A stretch of DNA of 64,000 bases from Aeromonas sp. FDAARGOS 1405. Its GTDB lineage: Bacteria > Pseudomonadota > Gammaproteobacteria > Enterobacterales > Aeromonadaceae. Made by a program: the position numbers and the translations under genes. Where the stretch lies: positions 2,675,001 to 2,739,000 of the forward strand of contig NZ_CP077311.1 of NCBI RefSeq assembly GCF_019048265.1, given 5' to 3'. Positions within the stretch are counted from its first letter, which is position 1; every line of letters starts with the position of its first letter. The notes under the pieces were generated by a model that searched no databases, was not told the DNA's origin, and was given only the letters and a program-made list of their open reading frames with translations. Below are positions 57,010-64,000 of this stretch, piece by piece.

Positions 57010-57387
57010 ATGAAGCGTACCATCCTGTTCGGCCTGCTCTGCGGCAGCGTGCTGCTGGCCAATCCGGTCTTTGCCAACGACGCAGCCCAGTTGCAGTGCG
57101 AGGCGCAGGCCGCGGCCAAAAAGCTTAACGGCGCCGCCAAGACCAGCTTTATCGGCAAGTGCGTGAAAGATGCCGCTGGCGCCGCAACTGGCGAGTGCGA
57201 GAAGGCGGCCGCCGACAAGAAGCTGGCCGGTGCGGCCAAGAACAGTTTTATCCAGAAGTGCGTGAAGACGGGCGCGGCGGTGGATCCGGCGGCCAAGTGC
57301 GAGAAGGCGGCGGCCGACAAGAAGCTGGCCGGCGCGGCCAAGAACAGCTTTGTTCAGAAGTGCGTGAAGGATAGCGCCGCCAAGTAA
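57010..57387 (+). CDS. psiF: PsiF-repeat periplasmic protein
   Basis: 125 residues. Signal peptide MKRTILFGLLCGSVLLANPV with cleavage FA|ND, then three repeats of the CEKAAADKKLAGAAKNSF / KCVK type (two Cys each). E. coli PsiF is phosphate-starvation-inducible with two repeats; its role is unknown. GAGGAG lies eight bases before ATG, and a partial Pho-box-like sequence is about 40 bp upstream. Confidence 0.88.
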   Translation: MKRTILFGLLCGSVLLANPVFANDAAQLQCEAQAAAKKLNGAAKTSFIGKCVKDAAGAATGECEKAAADKKLAGAAKNSFIQKCVKTGAAVDPAAKCEKAAADKKLAGAAKNSFVQKCVKDSAAK

Positions 57388-57412
57388 GGCATTTTCTCAT
57401 CCGGTGTGTTTG

Positions 57413-57440
57413 CGGGGGCCATCAGGCCCCCGTGCTTTTT
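57413..57440 (+). terminator. Terminator of psiF
   Basis: CGGGGGCC and GGCCCCCG pair around ATCA, followed by TGCTTTTT. Confidence 0.85.
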
Positions 57441-58355
57441 GGCGCACTGAACGACGCCTCTTGTGGAGTAAGGTGCACTTCTCTATGTAGCAAAGAGCGG
57501 GATCTGGTTGTGCCTCTTATTACGCCCCATCTTCCCAGCGAGGGATCCCTGCTCCGGTGGCTCGAGCGAACGGTTCTGCTCTCTGATCAAGGCTCATATT
57601 TATTCCCGGAGCCATACCATGCGCTTGGTGAATGATGGTGACATCCCTCTGCCTCTGCTGACTGGGCGCAGCGTCAAAACAGACGCAGGTGCTTGGGGGC
57701 TGATTTCCACTGCCCATTCCGTTCCTGATTGACTCCAGTGTTAGCAGGGAGTGCTCCCATTGACGGTGTTATGGCTTGCTCTCAAATAAATTTAATCAGG
57801 GATATAAACGCATCACTGTTTTTTAATGGCGTAATTTTTACTTATCTGTTTCTGCCATTTTTGGCCTCCTGTTTTATGTCAGATTATTCCGATTGTCAGG
57901 TTGTCATTTCCGGTTACAATTTTGTTCAAGATCATGCCATCCAGCACGTATCACATTCCCTTGATTCATATATGTCAGAATTTGTCGTATATGGATGTGC
58001 CGAGAACGATAATGTGCCGAACAAGATGTCACTAAAGCTTCTGGCGCTGAAAACCTTTGTGAAATGAACGCATGTTTATGATTTTATTGTGTTTTGTTTT
58101 TATTTTTATGATGCAAAGCAACGAGGTAGCGTTGACGGTATCAAAAGAAATAAATATGAGGACAAGAGGTTGGGTGCCGTGCGGGTCGCGCCGTGACGGC
58201 TTATTGATATGTCACAAAATATTAAAGTTATTACTCGGAATTTTCCCTGTTTAATATGGTCATTGCTTCAACTGTAATTTATTACAGTTGAGGCTGGCTA
58301 TATTGAATATAAGCTCAGCCCCTCTTGATAAAACCTCAAAATCGGGTACTAGAGC
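57441..58355. other. Long region upstream of the T6SS operon
   Basis: About 915 bp. The first 300 bp are GC-rich with no recognisable gene; from about 57770 it becomes AT-rich. Short ORFs at 57729-58067 and 58072-58254 have poor ribosome sites and no family features, so I do not call them. The LexA-like palindrome at 58269 is the clearest element. No sigma-54 -24/-12 site was convincing. Confidence 0.5.
58269..58290. promoter_or_regulatory. Perfect 22-bp palindrome fitting the LexA/SOS box
   Basis: CAACTGTAAT-TT-ATTACAGTTG. Its inner 16 bp read CTGT-AATTTATT-ACAG, the LexA consensus CTGT-N8-ACAG with AT-rich centre. It lies 65 bp before the tssB start, a place suited to repressing the T6SS operon. 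Confidence 0.6.
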
Positions 58356-58859
58356 ATGGGAAAAGGAATTGATGGCGCCACAGTCGCGCCCAAAGAACGT
58401 ATAAATATCAAGTATGTACCGTCGACTGGTGGTCAACAGGGAGAAGTAGAACTTCCCCTGACCATGATGGTGGTCGGCAACATGAAAGGACGCACCGAAG
58501 ATACCCCCATCGAGGAGCGTCAGACTGTCTCCATCGACAAGAATAATTTCTCATCTGTCATGAAAGAATCGGCATTGGAACTGAACTTCACCGTTCCAAA
58601 TCGTCTGGAAGAGAACAGCCAGGACGAGCTGCCGGTTTCGATCAAAATCCAGTCCCTGGAAGACTTCACTCCTGACAATGTGGCCCAGCAAGTGCCCGAA
58701 CTGCGCAAACTGCTGGAACTGCGTGAGGCGCTGGTTGCCCTGAAGGGGCCGCTCGGCAATATCCCTGCCTTCCGCAATCGTTTGCAGGATCTGCTGTCCA
58801 GTGATGAGGCTCGTGAGCAGTTGCTCAAAGAGCTGGATTTGATCAAGCCAGCCGAGTGA
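58356..58859 (+). CDS. tssB: T6SS sheath small subunit TssB/VipA
   Basis: 167 residues. Family features: INIKYVPSTGG near the start, VELPLTMMVVGNMKGR, and the LNFTVPNRL and LEDFTPDNVAQQVPEL segments. It copolymerises with TssC into the contractile sheath around the Hcp tube. First gene of the operon tssB-C-E-F-G-fha; tssC follows after 37 bp. Confidence 0.95.
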   Translation: MGKGIDGATVAPKERINIKYVPSTGGQQGEVELPLTMMVVGNMKGRTEDTPIEERQTVSIDKNNFSSVMKESALELNFTVPNRLEENSQDELPVSIKIQSLEDFTPDNVAQQVPELRKLLELREALVALKGPLGNIPAFRNRLQDLLSSDEAREQLLKELDLIKPAE

Positions 58860-58896
58860 TCGGCGGGTTGTATTGACTGAACGAGAAGGAACAAAC

Positions 58897-60378
58897 ATGT
58901 CTTTGGTCGAAGAACAGGTTCAAGCGGGGGCGAATGCCGCCTCCTCGTCCTCTTTGCTGGACGAAATCATGGCACAAGCGCGCATCACCCCGGTTGATGA
59001 GGGTTACAGCGTCGCCAAGCAGGGGGTCGCAGCCCTGATCGCCAACATTCTGGATAGCGGTACTGCCAGCAGTCCGGTGAACAAGGCACTGGTGGACAGC
59101 ATGATTGTCGAGCTCGACAAGAAGCTCGGCAAGCAGATGGACGTCATCCTCCATGCCAAGCCGCTGCAGGAGATGGAGTCCTCCTGGCGCTCCCTGAAGT
59201 TGCTGGTGGATCGCACCGATTTTCGCGAGAACATCAAGGTCCAGGTGCTGCACGCCACCAAGGAAGAGCTGCTGGAAGATTTCGAGTTTTCCCCCGAAAT
59301 CACCCAGTCCGGTCTCTACAAGCATGTCTACTCCAGCGGTTATGGACAGTTTGGTGGTCAGCCGGTGGGTGCCGTGATCGGTGATTACGCCTTTACCCAC
59401 AGCGGACCCGATATCAAGCTGATGCAGTATGTCAGCGCGGTCGGCGCCATGGCTCATGCCCCCTTCATCTCTTCCGTTGCACCGACCTTTTTTGGTGTAG
59501 ACAGCTTTACCGATCTGCCCTCCATCAAGGATCTGAAATCGGTATTCGAAGGGCCGGCCTACACCAAGTGGCGCGCCTTGCGCGAGTCGGAAGATGCCCG
59601 TTATCTGGGACTGACCGCACCGCGCTTCCTGGCCCGTCTGCCGTATGATCCGACTGAAAATCCCATCAAGGGCTTCAACTATCAGGAAGATATCAGCTCG
59701 GATCACAATCACTATCTGTGGGGCAACACCGCCTATCTGATGGGAACCTCCCTGACTGACAGTTTCGCCAAGTACCGCTGGTGCCCGAACATCATAGGTC
59801 CGCAGAGCGGTGGTGCCATCCACGATCTGCCGGTGCATGTCTATGAAGCCATGGGTCAGCTGCAGGCGAAGATCCCGACCGAAGTGCTGATCACTGACCG
59901 TCGTGAATACGAGCTGTCGGAAGAGGGTTTCATCACCCTGACCATGCGCAAGGACAGCGACAACGCCGCCTTCTTCTCTGCCAACTCGGTGCAAAAGCCC
60001 AAGGTGTTCCCGAACACCAAGGAAGGACGCGAGGCCGAAACCAACTACAAGCTGGGCACCCAACTGCCCTATATGTTCATCATCAACCGCCTGGCGCACT
60101 ACATCAAAGTGCTGCAGCGCGAGCAGATCGGCTCCTGGAAGGAGCGTCAGGATCTGGAACGGGAGTTGAACAGCTGGATCCGGCAGTTTGTGGCCGATCA
60201 GGAAAATCCGCCGGCAGAGGTCCGCAGCCGTCGTCCGCTGCGCGCCGCCCAGATCAAGGTGCTGGATGTGGAAGGGGAGCCGGGCTGGTATCAGGTTGCC
60301 ATGTCAGTGCGCCCGCACTTTAAGTACATGGGGGCGAGCTTCGAGCTCTCTCTGGTAGGTCGACTGGACAAGGAATAA
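58897..60378 (+). CDS. tssC: T6SS sheath large subunit TssC/VipB
   Basis: 493 residues, the usual length. Motifs: LDKKLGKQMDVILHAKPLQ, ESSWRSLKLLVDRTDF, GQFGGQPVGAVIGDYAF, MAHAPFISSV, and LPYDPTENPIKGFNYQED. ATG 58897 has AAGGAAC upstream; an earlier in-frame ATG would add eight residues. Interacts with TssB. Confidence 0.96.
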   Translation: MSLVEEQVQAGANAASSSSLLDEIMAQARITPVDEGYSVAKQGVAALIANILDSGTASSPVNKALVDSMIVELDKKLGKQMDVILHAKPLQEMESSWRSLKLLVDRTDFRENIKVQVLHATKEELLEDFEFSPEITQSGLYKHVYSSGYGQFGGQPVGAVIGDYAFTHSGPDIKLMQYVSAVGAMAHAPFISSVAPTFFGVDSFTDLPSIKDLKSVFEGPAYTKWRALRESEDARYLGLTAPRFLARLPYDPTENPIKGFNYQEDISSDHNHYLWGNTAYLMGTSLTDSFAKYRWCPNIIGPQSGGAIHDLPVHVYEAMGQLQAKIPTEVLITDRREYELSEEGFITLTMRKDSDNAAFFSANSVQKPKVFPNTKEGREAETNYKLGTQLPYMFIINRLAHYIKVLQREQIGSWKERQDLERELNSWIRQFVADQENPPAEVRSRRPLRAAQIKVLDVEGEPGWYQVAMSVRPHFKYMGASFELSLVGRLDKE

Positions 60379-60384
60379 GGCCCG

Positions 60385-60816
60385 ATGCCGTATCTCTCTT
60401 CCTGGGATAGAGGAAATGCGGCCAGCCTGTTCGATCGCATACGGGGGGAGGGGCTGAGCCCTTCTCCCCGTTCGGAGGTTGAGGAGTTGGTTGATTCTGT
60501 CAAGCGGCAGCTCGAACAGATCCTCAACACCCGTCCCGGCAATTGCCGCAGTGCTCCCGAGCTTGGCGTCATCGATCTCAATGACGCCACTCAGGGCAGT
60601 GCGGATATCAAGGGGCGGATCCGCGAAGCGATCCGGCAATGCATCCGTCGTTATGAACCGCGGATTGTGCATGTGGATGTCCGTTCACCCGACTATCAGG
60701 CGAGTCCGCTCGAGATGTCGTTTCAGGTGACGGCCCACGTGCGGCTGGAGCATATCGAGCAAGTTACCTCGTTCAACGTCCATATGGACAGTCACCGCCA
60801 CTACCGCATGGTCTGA
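60385..60816 (+). CDS. tssE: T6SS baseplate protein TssE (gp25-like)
   Basis: 143 residues. LFDRIRG near the start, ILNTRPGNCRSAPELGV, IREAIRQCIRRYEPRI and the gp25/GpW-like fold. It nucleates sheath assembly on the baseplate. 6 bp after tssC. Confidence 0.93.
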   Translation: MPYLSSWDRGNAASLFDRIRGEGLSPSPRSEVEELVDSVKRQLEQILNTRPGNCRSAPELGVIDLNDATQGSADIKGRIREAIRQCIRRYEPRIVHVDVRSPDYQASPLEMSFQVTAHVRLEHIEQVTSFNVHMDSHRHYRMV

Positions 60817-60819
60817 TCA

Positions 60820-62586
60820 ATGTCGCTGGAACATTACTTCAGGGATGAGTTGGCATTTTTGCGCCTGCAAGGGCGCGAATTTGCCGATAGCTATCCCGAA
60901 CTCACCCGTTTTTTGTCGGAGCAGAATACCGACCCGGATGTGGAACGCCTGCTGGAAGGCTTTGCGTTTCTCACGGGCAACCTGCGCGCAAAAATTGAAG
61001 ACGAGTTTCCCGAGCTGACCCACGGTCTGCTCAATATGCTCTGGCCAAACTACCTGCGTCCCGTCCCCAGCATGACCATCATGCAGTTTTCGGTTATTCC
61101 GGGGGCCATCGCCCAGCCCGCGCTGGTGAAACAGGGCTGCCAACTCGACAGTCTGCCTATTGACGATGTGACCTGTCATTTTCAAACCTGTCACGATGCC
61201 TGGGTCTATCCGGCCGAGATGCGCGAGGTGACGGCGCAAAGTGGCAACGATCTTTCGACCATCTCGCTCGATATCGCCCTGCATGCCCCCTTGCTGCTCA
61301 GCGAGTTGCAGCTGGACAAGCTGCGCTTCTTCCTGGGTGGCGACAGCTACACCGCGTATGAGCTCTACTTCTGGCTCGCCAACCAGCTCTCCCATATCGA
61401 GCTGGAGATCGACGGCAAGCGCTTTCGTCAGGAGGCCAGGGCCCTTAAATCGGTCGGCTTCGAGCGCGACGATGCGCTGTTGCCCTATCCGAACAACGTC
61501 TATTCCGGCTACCGGATCCTGCAGGAGTATTTCTGCTTTCCGGAGAGCTTCCTCTTCTTCGAACTCTCCGGTGGCGAGTGGCCCAAACAGCCGCTGCCGG
61601 TGAGTGAATTCAAAATTCATTTCTGTTTCGACCGGCCCTTGCCGGCGGAACTCAAGATCCGTCCCGACTCTTTCATGCTCAACTGTGTGCCGGCCATCAA
61701 CCTGTTCCAGCACGATAGCGAGCCGGTCAATCTCAACGGCCGTCAGGCGGAATATCCGCTCAAGGCGAGCTATCGCTATGCCGACAGTTTCGAAATTTTC
61801 TCGGTGGATCAGGTTGAAGGCTGGGTCGAGGGCAATCTGGGGCGCTCTCGCGGCACGCCGCGCATCTATCAGCCGTTCGAAAGTTTTCAGCACCAGATCG
61901 AGCGGGCCAAGCAGCGGCTGGCGCTCTATTACCGGGTGCGCGTCAGGGAGTCGGTGAGTGGTGATGGTTTCGAGCACAGCCTCTCGTTTGTGCGGGGCGA
62001 TGAAACCACCACGGTCGATCTCGATGAATCCATCTCGGTGACGCTTACCTGTACCAACCGCTCCCGCGCCGCCCGCCTCAAGGTCGGCAGCATCTGCGTG
62101 CCGACCGGCAGCTCGCCGTCGTTTGCCACCTTCCGCAACCTGATCCGGCCGACCCGGCCGCTGCGCCCGGCACTGGATGGCAGCCTGCACTGGACCCTGA
62201 TTTCCAACCTGTCGCTCAACTATGTCTCTCTGCTGCGCCGCGATGCCCTGGTACAGGTGCTGCGTACCTATGACTTTCCCGCTTTGCACGACAAGCAGGC
62301 GGAGCAGGCGTCGCGCAAGCGGCTGGCGGGCATAGAGGAGATCGAGACCAAGCCGGTGGACAGGCTGGTGCGCGGCATGCCGGTGCGGGGGCTCAAGTCG
62401 GTGCTCTCCATCCGTCAGTCCGCCTTTGGCAGCGAAGGGGAGCTCTATCTGTTCAGTACCGTGCTGGCCCATTTCTTCTCGCTCTATGCCAGCGTCAACG
62501 CCTTCCACCTGCTTGAGGTGGTCAATCTCGATAACAAGGAGCGCTATCAGTGGCCAGTCCAGATCGGTCAGCACTCCCTGATGTGA
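60820..62586 (+). CDS. tssF: T6SS baseplate protein TssF
   Basis: 588 residues. Starts MSLEHYFRDELAFLRLQG, with FAEL-type DPDVERLLEGFAFLTG, ELTHGLLNMLWPNYLRP and the family end VLAHFFSLYASVNAFHLL. Forms the TssF2G wedge. 3 bp after tssE; overlaps tssG by 37 bp. Confidence 0.95.
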   Translation: MSLEHYFRDELAFLRLQGREFADSYPELTRFLSEQNTDPDVERLLEGFAFLTGNLRAKIEDEFPELTHGLLNMLWPNYLRPVPSMTIMQFSVIPGAIAQPALVKQGCQLDSLPIDDVTCHFQTCHDAWVYPAEMREVTAQSGNDLSTISLDIALHAPLLLSELQLDKLRFFLGGDSYTAYELYFWLANQLSHIELEIDGKRFRQEARALKSVGFERDDALLPYPNNVYSGYRILQEYFCFPESFLFFELSGGEWPKQPLPVSEFKIHFCFDRPLPAELKIRPDSFMLNCVPAINLFQHDSEPVNLNGRQAEYPLKASYRYADSFEIFSVDQVEGWVEGNLGRSRGTPRIYQPFESFQHQIERAKQRLALYYRVRVRESVSGDGFEHSLSFVRGDETTTVDLDESISVTLTCTNRSRAARLKVGSICVPTGSSPSFATFRNLIRPTRPLRPALDGSLHWTLISNLSLNYVSLLRRDALVQVLRTYDFPALHDKQAEQASRKRLAGIEEIETKPVDRLVRGMPVRGLKSVLSIRQSAFGSEGELYLFSTVLAHFFSLYASVNAFHLLEVVNLDNKERYQWPVQIGQHSLM

Positions 62587-63548
62587 GCGCCGCCAACGAG
62601 GCGCCCCGTTTTAATTTCTTCCAGCTGGTCGAGCTGCTCAACCGGCTCGATGGCGCCGATCAGGAGCGTGGTCTCGACCACCTGCCAAGTGACGAGAATA
62701 TTCGTTTCAAGGCGACCGCATCGCTGGGCTTTCCCACCAGTGACGTGCTGCAGATTGGCCGCGACGAGAAGGGGCGTCACGAGCTGGAAGTGGCCTTTCT
62801 GGGTCTGCACGGCAGCCAGTCGCCGATGCCGGGGTACTACCTCGACTCATTGGCGTGGGAGTACGCCCAGGGGGAGCAGAAGCTCGGCCTGTTTCTGGAT
62901 TTCTTCCACCACCGTCTGCTGACCCTGCTGCACCGGATCTGGCGCAAGTATCGCTACCACGTCCGTTTTCAGGACGACGGTGAGGATGGGTTCTCCCGCC
63001 TGATGTTTGCGCTGGTGGGGCTTGGCAACGACGCCGTCTGCCAGAGCCTGCCGGTCAACCGCGCCAAGATGCTCTCCTATGCGGGCATGCTGGCCAGCCC
63101 CAGCCGCTCGCCCGAGGTGGTCGCCGGTCTGGTGGCCCACTGCTTCGATCTGGCGGATGTAGAGGTGAGCGCCTGGCAGTGGCGCAAGGTGCCTATCCAT
63201 GAGGAGCAGCAAAACCGTCTGGGCGGCGCTGGCGTTACCTTGGGGCAGGACTTCGTCATCGGTGACAAGGTCAATGATTGTGCCGGCAAGTTTTTATTGA
63301 AAATCAATGATCTGAGTTTTGGCCAGTTTCTCGGATTTCTCCCGAACGGGGAGCATTTCCACGCCCTGGTGACCTTTGTCTCCTTCATCTTGCGCGATCA
63401 GCTGGCCTGGGATCTGCGGCTTGGCTTCGGCCAGGAGCAGGCCAAGGGGCTGCGACTTGGTGAAGAGCAGAGTGCCCGTCTGGGGTGGAGTACCTTTCTC
63501 GGCCAACCGCCGAGTGATCCGTTCGTGACGATCTGTGTACAGGAATAA
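62550..63548 (+). CDS. tssG: T6SS baseplate protein TssG
   Basis: 332 residues from GTG 62550, preceded by AAGGAG inside tssF. Family marks: FNFFQLVELLNRL, FLGLHGSQSPMPGYY, FLDFFHHRLLTLLHRIWRKYR, and LGGAGVTLGQDFVIGDKV. Partner of TssF. Confidence 0.94.
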   Translation: MASPDRSALPDVSAANEAPRFNFFQLVELLNRLDGADQERGLDHLPSDENIRFKATASLGFPTSDVLQIGRDEKGRHELEVAFLGLHGSQSPMPGYYLDSLAWEYAQGEQKLGLFLDFFHHRLLTLLHRIWRKYRYHVRFQDDGEDGFSRLMFALVGLGNDAVCQSLPVNRAKMLSYAGMLASPSRSPEVVAGLVAHCFDLADVEVSAWQWRKVPIHEEQQNRLGGAGVTLGQDFVIGDKVNDCAGKFLLKINDLSFGQFLGFLPNGEHFHALVTFVSFILRDQLAWDLRLGFGQEQAKGLRLGEEQSARLGWSTFLGQPPSDPFVTICVQE

Positions 63549-63587
63549 GCACAGAAATTCAGTGTAGGAATACGTGCAGGAGTGAAT

Positions 63588-64000
63588 GTGGACGACTTTA
63601 ACCAGCAACTATCTCTGGTGGTGCTTAACAGCGAGCAGCTCGACGGCAGCCAGCAGGTGCAATATCGCTTCGACGAGATGGGAGGCACCCTGGGCTCCTC
63701 CAAACAGGATGACTGGCAACTGCGAGACAGGTTGGGGGCGGTGATGCCGGCCCATGCCCGGGTCGAGCTTAATGACGGTCGTTTCTGCCTGTGCGATCTG
63801 AGCGGCCAGACCTACATCAATGGTGCTACCTCGCCCATCGGGCGGGCTCGCAAGGTGCATCTGGAGCAGGGGGACGAGCTGGTGGTCGGCCCGTTCCGGC
63901 TGCGCGCTTATCTCGGTGCCATTTCCCCCGAGCAGAGCCTGCAGCAGGTGCTGGGCAACCGTCCAACCGAACAGCTTGATGAGTGGCTGGCCAGCGATCA
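63588..64000 (+). CDS. T6SS FHA-domain protein (TagH/VasC-like), 5' part
   Basis: 137 codons before the window ends. Starts GTG 63588 with AGGAG six bases upstream. FHA-domain pattern: FDEMGGTLGSSKQDDWQL, then ARVELNDGRFCLCDLSG, TYINGATSPIG and LEQGDELVVGPFRLRAY. In T6SS loci such proteins bind phosphothreonine and regulate assembly. The C-terminus is outside the window. Confidence 0.85.
   Translation, partial: MDDFNQQLSLVVLNSEQLDGSQQVQYRFDEMGGTLGSSKQDDWQLRDRLGAVMPAHARVELNDGRFCLCDLSGQTYINGATSPIGRARKVHLEQGDELVVGPFRLRAYLGAISPEQSLQQVLGNRPTEQLDEWLASD

Noticed and set aside
57729..58067. 112-codon ORF upstream of the T6SS
   Set aside because: No ribosome site, odd composition and no family features; may be chance in AT-rich DNA.
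58072..58254. 60-codon ORF upstream of the T6SS
   Set aside because: Hydrophobic start but no Shine-Dalgarno and no conserved motif; not supportable.
58291..58330. Sigma-54 promoter for the T6SS operon
   Set aside because: GG and GC pairs exist but their spacing does not fit the -24/-12 rule.
60817..62574. 585-codon minus-strand ORF opposite tssF
   Set aside because: An antisense shadow; the plus-strand TssF is a clear family member in an intact operon.

Overview
The window looks like chromosomal DNA of an Aeromonas species (Gammaproteobacteria). This is inferred from the GC-rich core genes, the enterobacterial/Vibrio-like gene families, a trpL leader with three consecutive Trp codons, the lasT-thrLABC synteny and a type VI secretion (T6SS) operon. 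It was not confirmed by a database search. Most of the DNA is ordinary core genome. Several islands are AT-rich or carry mobile-element sequence.

Layout. 1-4.6 kb: the 3' end of a PuuB-like oxidase, DUF3297, YqhA, the PhoP/PhoQ two-component pair and a cytochrome b561. 4.8-11.4 kb: TrmO, an NAD-dependent epimerase, DUF488, the RcsF lipoprotein and the CydDC exporter for cytochrome bd assembly. 11.5-15 kb: two tRNA-Gly genes (CCC and TCC), ArcA, DUF3293, an RraA homologue, a small outer-membrane protein and an HslJ-like lipoprotein. 15.2-19.5 kb: a complete arsenic operon, arsR-arsD-arsA-acr3-arsC, in which the two-domain ATPase is paired with an Acr3 permease. 19.7-23.3 kb: a CNT nucleoside transporter behind a CRP-like site, a 49-residue ORF, a glutaminase-fold lipoprotein and a YdjM-like hydrolase.

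23.4-25.2 kb is accessory. Two AT-rich minus-strand genes, a HEPN-motif protein and a three-TM membrane protein, are each followed by an integron attC site. One site closely resembles the long VCR repeats of Vibrio, and no integrase is visible. A 32-nt inverted-repeat element lies next to them.

25.6-32.8 kb: trpL-E-G-D-CF-B-A on the minus strand with a classical attenuator. 32.9-37 kb, plus strand: rnm, yciO, scpA, scpB, rluB. 37-45.3 kb: a complete glucuronate-to-pyruvate/G3P pathway (uxaC, uxuB, uxuA, kdgK, eda) with exuT and a UxuR-type regulator, arranged divergently around three TTGGTTGACCAA-type operators. 45.4-49 kb: tesB, an aceK without aceBA beside it, and lasT. 49.1-54 kb: thrLABC with a Thr/Ile-rich leader and attenuator.

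54.1-56.4 kb: a solitary AT-rich 726-residue protein that reads as an Mrr/PD-(D/E)XK-like N-terminus joined to a PIN-like C-terminus, a good candidate for an undescribed defence protein. 57 kb: psiF with three repeats. 58.3-64 kb: the start of a T6SS operon (tssB-C-E-F-G-fha, the last gene cut by the window edge), preceded by a perfect 22-bp palindrome that fits the LexA/SOS box CTGT-N8-ACAG.
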